NCBI RefSeq assembly: GCF_037975245.1
Contig: NC_092576.1
Location: forward strand, 33,210,611-33,274,610
DNA length: 64,000 nt
Source: Apostichopus japonicus
Taxonomy: Eukaryota > Echinodermata > Holothuroidea > Aspidochirotida > Stichopodidae
Direction of reading: 5' to 3'
In this document: positions 1 to 12,100 of the stretch, piece by piece
Position numbering within the stretch: position 1 is the first letter of the stretch
Layout of the letters: the number at the start of each line of letters is the position of its first letter
The notes under the pieces: model-generated
Seen by the model: the letters and a program-made list of their open reading frames with translations, nothing else
The model's database searches: none
What the model was told of the DNA's origin: nothing
Made by a program: the position numbers and the translations under genes

Positions 1-300
1 ATTTTTCTTCGGGCAATTTTACGTTAATCCTTTTACCATCATTGACCTTTGTTTTTTATATTAATGAATTCGCTGTAAGACAAAGAATAATTGACAAAGA
101 ATATTGGATGATGGGTCTTGTATGGTTTTGCAGATATTTTGTCCTTAATGCCATAGCTAATAGAACATATTTCCCCCCTCTAATTTAGAAGTGCAGCAAT
201 CATTTGCCATCTACCGGAATATCTTTTCTTCGGCCAATTTTACGTTGATCCGTTTACCATCATTGACCTTTGTTTTTTATATTAATGAATTCGCTGTAAG
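1..300. repeat. Partial tandem duplication, 221-bp offset
   Basis: Bases 1-79 are repeated with a few substitutions at about 222-300. Both copies share the stretch around TTACCATCATTGACC and end at GCTGTAAG. The segment between is not repeated. Bases 300-480 and 600-770 also look distantly alike, so this is probably the edge of a diverged dispersed or satellite-like repeat. No gene is seen. Confidence 0.7.
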
Positions 301-2690
301 TGTGCATAGTCTGATACTCAAAACCGGGTGGAAGGGCTTTGGCTACATTGTCATTTTGGTATGCACGTATAATGTTGCTTGTTTGGTTATGTGGCATTTG
401 ACATCTAAGGTTTGACCCTATAGCGTCATACGTAATGTGAGACGCCACATCCCATACATCACTAGGCACATATCCACCAAGTGTAATGCCCATCGTGTTT
501 AGGGTTAAGGAGTAGGGAATCGCTTTTTCGCACAAATTTGGACAAATTAGACATTGACTTCCTTTCATCACGTGGTCCTTAGCATTTAACATTAATTAAT
601 GCATTGTTAAATTGCATAGTGTGACACACTACATTGGTTTATGGGTTTCGGCCGTATTGTCAGTTTTGTAGAAAAGTAATAGTAACAATATTTTGGGATT
701 ATTTGCTCTTTTGACGTCATATGTCATGTTAGAGACTAGAGCTCATACCCGCCAAGTTTGAAGTCAATTAGGTTTACAGTTGCCACTTCTATTGCTCAGT
801 CAGTTCTTGTTATTATATTACTTTCTTAACATAGTTAGAATTAAATTGTGATCTGGGGTCAAGAGAACTCAGAACTTTCCCATAGCTTCCCATAGTTTTT
901 CCAATTTCTCGGCAACCAGTGAAACCTTTAAAAACCAAAGTTTCCATAATGCTTGTTTTAACAATTTATTTGTTTACACAAACTTTAATAAAGTTATTTT
1001 TTTTCTTTTAACTTCCTTTCGACCAAGTTTATATATGTGAGCATTACCACTGCAATATAAAACTGCTATGTAAGACTCGTACGATTGATTATACAGATAC
1101 ATGGGCTAATTGTCATCAAATATGTCAACCAAGTTTCATGTCTTTTCAAATGTGTCTTGATTTTGAAAAGAGGAACAGTTTCGTAAATAGAAAGATTAGT
1201 CGTTCTTTTGCCATCTGTTGCTCATGTGTTGTGATACAGAAAAGTACATTTGTTCATGTTCCACTATTCTCAACTGATAGATAATCTTATTATCTGTAGG
1301 TTATGTTTTGTTCTTGAGAATATATTCTGTAAAAGCATCAAATTTGTTGTTTTTTTAGTTACACTATTTGAACTATTTGGGGCTATTTGAGACATGTAAT
1401 ACTACAAGCTTAGTAAATGGAATAGCTTGTACACCTACACTTTTAAAGGTGTACATTAACTGGTTTGGTTAGTGAAAACGGAAAAATGCAAACGAGTGAA
1501 AGTACATGCTAATGTGTAAATTCACTAGCCAGTGATTAATTACACTACTGTCTAACATGTACATTTACTAGCCAACATGTTATTTCACTACCTTAGAAGC
1601 CTGTATCTTTACTAGCCATGATGGGTTAAATTAGGGTACTACCTTTACTTGATTTAGTGAGTATTCCAGTTTTCTTCGTTTGGATAGCTGGATTGGCATT
1701 TTGTGCAACATATAAGATTTTTGAACTAATCAGCCAATAATTTGTTATTCAATAGATGGTGGTCATTATAAATCCTTTATCGGTAATGGCGTAAACTATA
1801 CACTCAAAAAATAGAAATACACTGCCCACTGTCGAAACAGGATAAGCAAGTATAATCTTTATCTCAGTCGAAATGTTTTAAAGTTCAATATGTTGTTGCT
1901 ATACTTGATACTGTCCTGAGATCGGTATAGACTGTTTAAGGTCGCGTTTAGATAAGTGCTATTACCCTATAAAGGAAGAGTTACTACTCCAACAAGTTAC
2001 AATACAGCCAATACTCAAAAGCCATGAGAAACGGATTAATATTGGCAAACCTTTAATCCCTTCATAAAGATATGTAATGAAAGGCGCAGTCGATTATTAT
2101 AATCGAAAACATGTGACACCGATTGTTAACTCGCATATAAAAATATTTACGTGGTTTCTCGGACGGTGGAATGAAATACCAAAACATTTAATGAACCGAC
2201 TTGTTTGATTACCTTAATATGTTTGTGATTGATTTCCTAGACAAAGTATAGCGAACGTCCGCAGCATAGTCTTATTACAGTTTACTTGCAATATGAGGCT
2301 AAACTAACTGTCAACACAAACACATACATAACGCCCAATATTATGTGTTTGCTATCATACCATCGGGGGTATCAATGTTTGGCATTCTATACATAAATCG
2401 AGGGCATAAATCGAAGGCATTAATCGAAGGCGTAGTCAATGAGTGAACTGTTAAACAGTTTTTTTTACGGTATAATACCGGCAGGCAAGACTCTGAGGCT
2501 CGGAACGCTGAAACGTAAATTAACAACATTTTGTGGAAAGCGGTGTTTTCATCGAGTACATTCAAACCGAAAATTTAGGTCGTTAGATATTACATAGCCA
2601 CAAATGTTATGTAACACCTATAATACGAATTACTTATTGAGCAGTTTCTCAAAGTTTGTGTTTTGCAAAGGAAACATCATTATAGTTTAC
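301..2690. other. AT-rich stretch without a recognisable gene
   Basis: Reading frames here are short and lack domain signatures. A loose run of ACTAGCCA-like motifs lies at about 1500-1620. A minus-strand piece near 2450-2515 has a splice-like acceptor and a Cys-Leu-Pro-containing frame, faintly like exon 3 of the C-terminal module upstream on that strand, but it is too weak to call. Confidence 0.5.
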
Positions 2691-2814
2691 ATTCACATTA
2701 AGGTTAACTAATGGATATAAACTCATTATACTCCCCGTTAAAGACAGTTTTTATAATGAACGTTCTGCAATTATGACCTATATTCAACTGTTATACTACG
2801 ACAAACGGTTAATA

Positions 2815-2820
2815 TTTATT
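2815..2820 (-). promoter_or_regulatory. Candidate polyadenylation signal
   Basis: AATAAA reads on the minus strand about 155 bp beyond the stop codon at 2975-2977 of the receptor gene. The matching position in the proximal duplicate copy (about 9290) does not have AATAAA. This fits use of the distal copy as the 3' end, but a hexamer alone is weak evidence. Confidence 0.45.
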
Positions 2821-2974
2821 TTAGGTGTTATCGTATTTTTACATCCAAAACAACCTGTTCTTTATAGAAATTGCCTACAATGTACATTGACAATAAAATA
2901 CGCGGTATATAAAGTCTTCCTGTTACTTTAACAATAAAGCATATTTGTTATGTTGTACGTACGGCGTGCCACAG

Positions 2975-3106
2975 TTACTGACTTACGTCATGGTAAGATG
3001 CGTTCTCCAGAAGCTTTAAAGTACATCTCTGTTGCAACTCACTGTCATCGCAGTGAATACCCACGTACTCTCTGCATAGACTCTCGACTGTATCTTTATC
3101 ATCAAC
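2975..3106 (-). CDS. Receptor exon 16: end of module 2 and stop
   Basis: The acceptor is ...CACTAG before base 3106. The 120-bp core (3106-2987) is 40 codons in phase 0 and contains the conserved pattern DDSEL-Q-C-T-LLENAS. A good donor (GTAAGT) follows at 2986, but reading through it gives only V-S-Q and then TAA at 2977-2975. No later exon was recognised, so it is taken here as the terminal exon; splicing onward to sequence outside the window cannot be excluded. Confidence 0.7.
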   Translation of the reverse strand, partial: VDDKDTVESLCREYVGIHCDDSELQQRCTLKLLENASYHDVSQ

Positions 3107-6100
3107 CTAGTGGTATAAAATAAATATAATGTAAGCTGAAATAAGTTTATATTGTGCCCTACTAAATAGCATAAGATGTACTTCATATGTCTGAATTTAG
3201 ATACTTACTTCGAATGGTTCCAAAAATAACAAATATCTCCCCAAAATATCTCTCTGAGAAGATTTTGTGTAAAGGTTAACATAGACAAACTATTCAATCG
3301 TTTAAATAAGCTTTCTATTTTGTGTATATATTTATAACACATTCCATATATTAGGGAAAAAACGTTGCTTCCTTTCACCTCCCTTCTTTAAATGGCTAAT
3401 GTATTGAAACATTAACTTCTTGTGGTTTGCCATACTTGTTGTCAATTTAAAAACAAAAATTATTTCACAGAGGATGAGATAATGACAAATTATTAATGAT
3501 TCAGTCCATTTATTTGTTGTAATCAGTTAAGCAAACATGAACTATATTTTGAAGTTTAGATTCTTTAAACGACTTAACGAAGTGCAGTGTTCAATTAGAA
3601 AGACGATCTCCGAATGTATATAAACCAAGAACACAAAACCTCAAAAACCATCAATACATATTTTAACCTACGGTTGAATTACGTGTCCCTACCGATGTGT
3701 TTATGACCGTGCTTCCTGCCGTACATGTAATTCACGTTGTTTCTGCAATATGTGGTACACGTTATAACAGTTGCTGCTACTTTTTAATGCGATGTTCCTT
3801 TCTGTTTATACCGCAATGGTTATATTTCTATTACACAACGACAAGTTTAAGAATGTCAACCTTTCTAAATTTGTAGGTCGTTCATTATATTATCTATACT
3901 GCTTTCTTTAAGGCAGCTTGTCAGATTCCAAATGTCAATTTCGGTATTCACATCACACCTGTAAACTCCAAAGTCGTAACCAAACCGCTATATTTTGCAA
4001 CCGATATACGGATGGGACGAAGGTTGGTGTTATCCACATTTTGTCTGTAAGTTTATTTCAACGAAAGCCATTTTCTTCAGTTTGAGCTATTTAATTTGTT
4101 TGGTTGTCAAATTTTACTGTAATGAGTATCAGATAGAGGATTGATGATAATGTAACGCCAGTCATGTCCGCGGCATGTAACGCGTCGAAGGGAGGGGACG
4201 GGAAGGGAGCAAAAGGCAAAGGCGTAAAAAAACGGAAAACATTAAAGACCAAATTTTCATTGCATATTAGAACGTCTCTAAATACTGTACATATTTACCC
4301 ACTGACTAGCAGTTGGGTATCCCTTACACTTTACACACATCCTGGGAGTCAGGTATTCCTTACAATGTACACAATGCCTAGGAGTCGTGTATTCCTGACA
4401 ATGTATATAAGGCCTAGGATTCGGGCATTCCTTACACTACATACACTACCTATGATTCGGGCATTCCTTATTGTCTCGCACTGTCTGTGAGTCGAATATT
4501 GTACAGGTGTCTGTGTACATGACCCTGCACGAATAACACTGTGCAGTAATCTGGCACTGCACATGAATAGGGGAATGCTCAGGTGTTGTCGCTACCCAGG
4601 AGTTGGGCACTGCGATTGTGGTTGGGCAGGCCTGACATAAAATCCCTAACAATGGTGCTATTCTTTTAATACAGGAAAAAGTTTAAGGCTGGCAGATTAA
4701 ACTTCTACGCTTTACTTGAAGAAGAGATGTAGGTTCTCTTTTCAATCCATCTAATCAGCCCAATCAGCTGAATCAACCATATCCTATTAAGTTCCCAGAA
4801 AATAATCCACATGGTACTAGTTAGTGTTGTGCCGATGTCGCCAATATCAGTTCTAGCCGATATCCGATATTACATTCCCGATATCGATCCGATAACAATA
4901 TCAATTTGCGATATTTTTAAATAGCTACAATGAAGGTCAAATCGAAATTTAAGTCATGACGGATGAAGACATAAATTAAGAACATTATGATCGGCTATTG
5001 TAAGTTATGATCGTTTACACAATTTACAAACAGTAACCACTAGTATAACTCTCATTTGCGGAAACTAGTAAAAATAAAATGTGTGCATATACTATAGCAC
5101 TAGTCGTTACCTCTTTTTAAATGAACGATCGTCTTCCACAAAACATTGATTTACATGTGACTGTGTGCTGGCATTTATGAAAAAAACAAGCCTATCCTTC
5201 ATGTTACTTCTATTGCATGATTCTTTACTCTGTTTGACTATTAATAACAATTTGGCTGTAAGAGTTATACAAACTTTCCTCAAATGGGGCCACAAAGTTC
5301 TTAGTAACATGCTAAGAGATAACACCATTTGATGAATAAAACTGATTTCATGTAGAAATGACATAAGCGTATCCTTGCTAAGAATTTTCACTAACACCTG
5401 TGTTTACCAAAACTAACACCATTTTTTTTTCATCATTTCCGTAAAAATAATACCCCACCATTAGCAGGCTAGCAAGTGCTTCGTATTTGAATATTTCGTA
5501 AACCAACCGGTTAAACATTGTGATACGTATACTTGATTTTAAAAAAGAAAATCAAATTCTCAGTTCGTTAAGAAACGGGTTGTTTTAATAAATCATCGCA
5601 ATTACAACAAGTGGCTTTATTGAAGAAAAGAAAATGTTCAATATCGGTTTGCTGTAATTGTCAATGAGGCTAAATTCTACCAATACCGATATGCCGCTGA
5701 TTTTGCAAATTTCGGCAGATACCAATATCTCGAATGATTACCGGCACAATACTAGCACTAGTAAAATCTCGACCAATCAACAATTGTTAAAACAATACTT
5801 TATTTACACATGTATTAAAGGCCAATTAACTGTTATTAAACACCCCCGTATATATACCCGCAGTAAAAGCTCTGACCAATCAACGGTTATTCAAACATCC
5901 CCATAAATATACCTGCATAAAGCTCTGACCAATTAAAGGTCTTTAACATAACTGCAATCAGTGGGATGGATTGTCGATTGCCTACATTGCACCTGTCTAA
6001 AACAAGCATGTGTCCCATATGTATCTACAGGCTGTAAACTACGTACGCTAAGAATAAGTGCGTGTCTGTACTAGCTCAACAGGAGGTGGGCATCTTAAAG

Positions 6101-9100
6101 TAGCTTACGCAATGACCTTACGAAAAACCAGGCGATTACCACTAAAATCTCTTAATAACTTAATCGTCATCGAACGTAACCATATGGACGCTAACGGCAA
6201 TCTTCTGAGGTTGCTTTTCTATTAAAGACTGATATTTACATATGACATTACCCTTTGCATATAAACAAGGTTAATATTTCTGAATGTATTCAACAATTCA
6301 TCTCAATTCCAAATTAAAAATTTGAGATTCCGCCATTATTTCAGTGAGCGCTGTAAATTGAGGTTGCCAAATTGGAAGGTAGTATTTTTTCTTTCCCAAA
6401 TGGTTCACAGAAAGTAAGTGCAAGAATAAACCACAATAACAGAAAAATACTGTAAGTGAAACATACCTCCCAAACACCGGAGTGAAGATTCAAACTGTAA
6501 CCGTAGTCATTCCAGAACACTAAGACGACAGAAATGTAAAAGTGTGAATTAAGCAGTAGGACGACATTGATTCTACTGGTGTGAATGAGTTTTATTGGCT
6601 TTATATAACTGCCAATTAGAGCGTCTTATCCAAGTGTTATGAGTATACCGAGTAAACCCCTGGTGTTTCTTAATTAATCTGACAAGGAACTCAGCATTAT
6701 CTCTGTTATAGGCAAGTCAAGTCGTACTTATGAAGTGGATGTGGTAGTAAGTTTCGATACTGCCATCCTTACTCAAGTCATTCTAAAAAGTGTGTTGTTT
6801 AAAGTAAATGCTATGGTCAAGTAACAGCTGCACCAAAACAGGATTTTACATATTTCATGACAAGAACGAAAGCAAGGAGACCTTAGAAACGTCTATACTA
6901 AAATAAACACTGAATAATTTTAACGATATAGACATACCTTTTATGACTCTAGATTGGATCTCTGCAGTAATTGACTCCGAAGAGAAGATAACAGGCAGCA
7001 GACAACCATCAAACCTTTATAGTAGAAATGAAGAATAACGAGAGAAATGTTACAAACTAAGTAATCCAGCATGGCAACTATCATTACAACACATCTCTGT
7101 TTAACGCATTGAACCTTTACATTTGGCAATTCAAATAGTTAGAATAGGGATAGTTGTAATATCGTTTAATTCCTATGAGCCGTTAAGGGAATACAATTGA
7201 ATCTGTAGGTCGTTTATTAGAAAAATACAATGTAAAATAACATGGGAATTATCAGTACAAATACTTTGGTTACTAAACTCGCCAAACCTTTTGAAACACG
7301 AACTATACAACTCAACTCGCTTATTACCAGATAAACAGCTGATGTATCATTTTCATTTCCAATAGCACCCCCTCCCTTCCGAAATAAATGCTTAAATTAC
7401 TACAGTTATAAATCACAATTCGTATTAGGTTTAATTACTAAAATGTTGATAGGATATAAATAAGGAAGAAATTCTCTGCTGCTAACACTACAATTTCTCA
7501 AAATATATATACAATAGCCTAAATTGAGTCACTTGATTTGCAAAGCATTTCGAAAACCATATTTAAGATGCAACAAACATCTTAGTTATTTATAATTCTA
7601 TGCACATATATCAAAGGTATTGCAAAATTTGTCTATCTACTTCCGTCTGTATCTTCTCCTTACACCTTTTACGTTCACTGAATTCCTTCGCATGGTAAGC
7701 GCTATTATTAAAATCAACACTAGTGCGATAACTTCGTTTCTCAATGTTAAATTTACATACAAGATGAAAGCCGCAAACACTCTTCGCCAACCCCCCCCCC
7801 CCCCAAAAAAAAATGTTGTAAAACTGTATTTCTGACCAAAGGCAATCGGTACAACTATTTTCTATTCACGTTGAACTCTCAAAATGAGAGGTTTTATGTT
7901 TTGAATGAAACGACAAATCCAAAATGTATGTGTTATTATTATTATTCTCATATTCCAAAATTTCAATGATGAGAACAATCTAAAATTAAATTAATATCTC
8001 TTTTCAACTCACTTAATTCTTGTTTAAATCTTAGCAATTTGATTTTGAATTACTAGGAATTTTTGTATAACGTACAAACCCATAAACATATAATACTTTG
8101 AGGCAGCTATCAAGACAAATCAATTGTACATTCAGTTTGTTTTTCACATTTCTTATTTCTTTTTGAGTAAAAATGAAATTATCTTGTAGGAAACAAGTTG
8201 TCACAGCTTTTTTACTGATTTTCATAAACGAAAAATAATAAGTGACTTATTCTTCACTTTCCTTATATAACATATTCACTAATATTTTTACATTCTACTT
8301 ACGACAGTTTCATCAAAGCCTTAAAACGTAGCATATATTGGTATATTGTATTGATTTCTTCCTCCGATAGTGACCTCGGTTCCTGCGTCTCCTTATCCTT
8401 TTCCATCTGTATTTGTATATTTTCCAAAGTCGATAGGTAAGTTAAAGTGAGGCCAGAATGGAGGACAATGTTGCTTTCCTCACACTTCTTGTACGATTGG
8501 TTTAGGTTTATGCAGGTTATCGGAATCTGGTAGAGCAAAACACACATATATGTTATACAATTCGATTACCACCATAAAACAGTGTTTAACCGCAAATTAT
8601 GTTTTCATTCTACTCTTTTTCCCGGGTATGTAAAAATCTATTTAGCACAACATTTACGGCTCATTATATCAAATGCAAATCGCCTTTATCTTTATGGGAG
8701 TGTTTTCTTTTTCGGTCTGTATTTTTTTCTAAAATGTTATTGTGAACGGATTATAAGCACGTTAACGTACAACACCTTAGTAACGAAAATACAACGGTAC
8801 AACCGCGGCTTAAGTGTATTATTTTAGGGTGGTTTGTTAGGAACATAAAAAAATACATAACGCAATTTGTTTTTATCCTCTCACGACGGAAATGTCAATT
8901 TACATTTTAAAAGAAGGTTATAAAGAATTTGTGTGGGAAAAATCCTACTTAAGTTATTTTTATACTTTTACGTGACGTATAATTAGTCCCACAATTTCAC
9001 AAAGTATTTCATTTGCATGCGTGTAGGTGTTGTTTTTGTATAATATCTCTTGTGTTTGTATATTGCTCGCTCTAAGTGGTCGATGCTATACCACATGCAT

Positions 9101-12100
9101 ATGCATCAACTGCATTTAGTGTCCCAGTGTGTGTCAATTGTAAAGAAAGTAGTTAAAACGTGTTATTCCAAAAAGGTTAAGTAATGGATATAAAATCATT
9201 ATATTCACTGTTAAAGACAATTATTCCTTGTTAACGTTCTGCAATAAAACAAATCTGCATTCAACTGTTATTCTACGACAAATGGATTATGATAATTTAC
9301 GATGTTTGGTACTTTTACGTCCAAACGACCTGTTATTTTACATACATTGCCTGGAATGTTCATTAACGATAAAAGTACATGCTATGTAACGTCATCCTGT
9401 TACTTTACGAATAACACATGATTGCCGTAATGAACAAACGGTGTGCCACGGTTACTAGTGAACATTATGCAATTAAAACCTACATTTAATTGTCATTTTA
9501 TGACAACTATTTTTGTTTTAAATTTACGATGTTATGTTATCTTACAACATCTTATTTTTACAGAAATTGCTTTGATTGTACATTGATGATGAAATACGGT
9601 GCTATAAAAAGTCTTCCTGTTATTTTAAAAAGAAAACAAAGTTATGTTGTATAAATGGCGTGCCACAGTTATTGACTTACGTCATAGTAGGATGCGTTCT
9701 CCAGAAGCTGTATAGTACATTTCTGTAATAACTCACTGTCATCGCGGAAGATATTCACGTTCTCTGTGCATTTACGCTTGACTGTATCTACATCATCAAC
9801 CTGATGTTATAACACAAAAGTAAGGTTAGTCAAAATTACAATAAAAATATGATACCTTTTATTAGACTTTAGATCCTTACTTCGAATACATCGGGAAAAA
9901 ATCGATTACATCTCGACAGATATTTCTCAGCAAAAAATTGCCGAGTAAAGATTAACAGAGAGAAAATATGCAATCGTTTAATGAAACTTTTTAACTACGA
10001 GCCATTTTGTCCACATATGTGTTATATTTTCTTTAAGGTATGGCAACAAAAAGAAGTTCAAAAAAACTATAGTGAGGCTTGAATCTGACTTTGATTATTT
10101 TATTGTGTGGTAGTACCAGCATGTAAAAGGTACAGACATAGACATCGCCATCTTTGTTCACTCTATTCTTCATCAAAAATGTCTCGTTGTACTTAGATAA
10201 ACTATTTGCTGACAATGTTAAACGGCAATTTATTGAATTCGTTTTGTTGCCCATTTCTTCTATGTTTTATTTGTTTTTTTTTTTTAAATTGCAATGTTTT
10301 ATAGATGATTCCAAAATAACCAAATACAAAATGTATTTTTCAATTTCACTATGACATTACTCGGGTGGCGGATATTGTTACAGGAATATGGGAATGGTCA
10401 GGTGTCTGGCACTACACAGGGGTAGGCACTGCACAACAGGTTGCGCACGTTGGAAATATACTTCTTAACAATGGTCCAATTCTTACTACAAGAAAATGTT
10501 TAAGGCTGACAGATTTAACTTCTAAAAATAAGCCTGCTTTACTGTAAGAACAGATGTAGGTTCTCTCTTCAGTCCACTCGATCAGCGGGCCAGCTAAAGC
10601 AGCGACATCTTTCTAAGAATCCCGAATATAACCCACGTGGTACTAGCTAGTGCTGTACCGATATCGCCAATATCAATCCGGTCGATGTCCGATATTACAA
10701 TCCCTATATCGGTCTGATACGAATACCGATAACAATGTTTTTAAATAGCCACAATGACGGTCAAATCGCACTTTAAGTCATGCATATAAAGTGTCAAATG
10801 AGGGGGGATGGACAAACTTATCCTTCTCGTTACTTTTGTTGTATGATTCGTTAGGCCAACTCTGTTTGACCAACTACGTTCAACACTTAGGCTGAAAGTA
10901 TTTTACAAAATGTCCTCAACTGGAGACACGCAATGCTTAGCAAAATTGTTAGAAGGTGATTTTATGTAAACAAAAACATTAGAGTATCATGGATAAGAAT
11001 TTGTAACTACCTCTTGTGTTTACCAAAACCAAAATCAAACATTTTCTTCATTTTTCTTAAGTTCCGTAAATAAATTAGATCCTACCATTAGCAGGATATA
11101 CTAACAACTTGGCCTAGGCAAAAATTAGCAAGTGCTTCTTGTTTGAAACATTCGTAAGCCAACCGGTATAAAGTATGATACGTAAACTTGATTTTCAAAA
11201 TACAATCTTTTCATCCATGATACAATTCTCAGTTTTTTCAAAGATATGCAATTTTGAGAATAATTTAGTACGGGTTTTCTACGTGTTATAACGGAGATTC
11301 AGAAGCACTGTGCAAGTTGGTCCGACATGCTGTTGTTATATACAGTTTTATCAAATGTTTGTCAACGTCACATACATTATTTTTTTACGTTGTGTTTTAC
11401 CGCGGAACATTGTTTGTAGGTCTGAATATGCCATGTTTACAACTTTGATTGCGCAAACAGTTTCTTGGATTCTTGCAAAGAGTTTTTGCACGGTCAAACC
11501 AGGTAACAGTTAAAATTACGTTGCGTTCACTTGTGTAGTAGAGCGGCCAGACTGATGAAACTAATGTGTACGTAACGTTAAGCGGCCTGACTGGTCTGCT
11601 TCAAGTTTCAAGTGTCAAGTTTATTAATGTTATCGGTAAATATTGTTAAGAGCTTCCGTCTTGTTTCATATCGCCATGTTGACCACTGGCTATTAATCGA
11701 AATCGTAACTAAGGTTAAGGAATGGGTTTGTTTATAATAACTCATTGCAAGTAACAAGAAGTGGCAATGTTGTGAAAAAAATATGTTCAAGTTGAAAATC
11801 GGTTTGCCGTTTTTCCTTCTTTGGAGTAATAAAGTTCTACTTATCTTATCTTATCTCATAAATGAGGCGAAATTTCACCGATAGCGATTGGCCACCGATA
11901 TTGCAAATATCGGCCATATCCCAATTGATTATCGGCGCAACACTAGTACTCATCCCATATTTACACTGCTAAATTCGCCAACCCAATACCGTATATACAC
12001 GCGTATTAAAGGCCTGACCTATCACAGTTATTTAACCAACCCCGTAAATATACTCGCAGTAAAGCTTCGACCAATCAACGGTCATTAACATAATATGTCC

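Larger units (their letters stand above)
2695..8590 (-). repeat. Tandem duplication, distal copy (module 2)
   Basis: This segment matches 9175-14770 along most of its length. It contains the same four exons in the same order with identical exon lengths (224, 77, 53 and 120 bp), a hAT-type insertion at the corresponding place, and similar flanks. Spacing between matched exons is about 6.1-6.7 kb. Sequence divergence is obvious, so the duplication is not recent. Confidence 0.92.
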
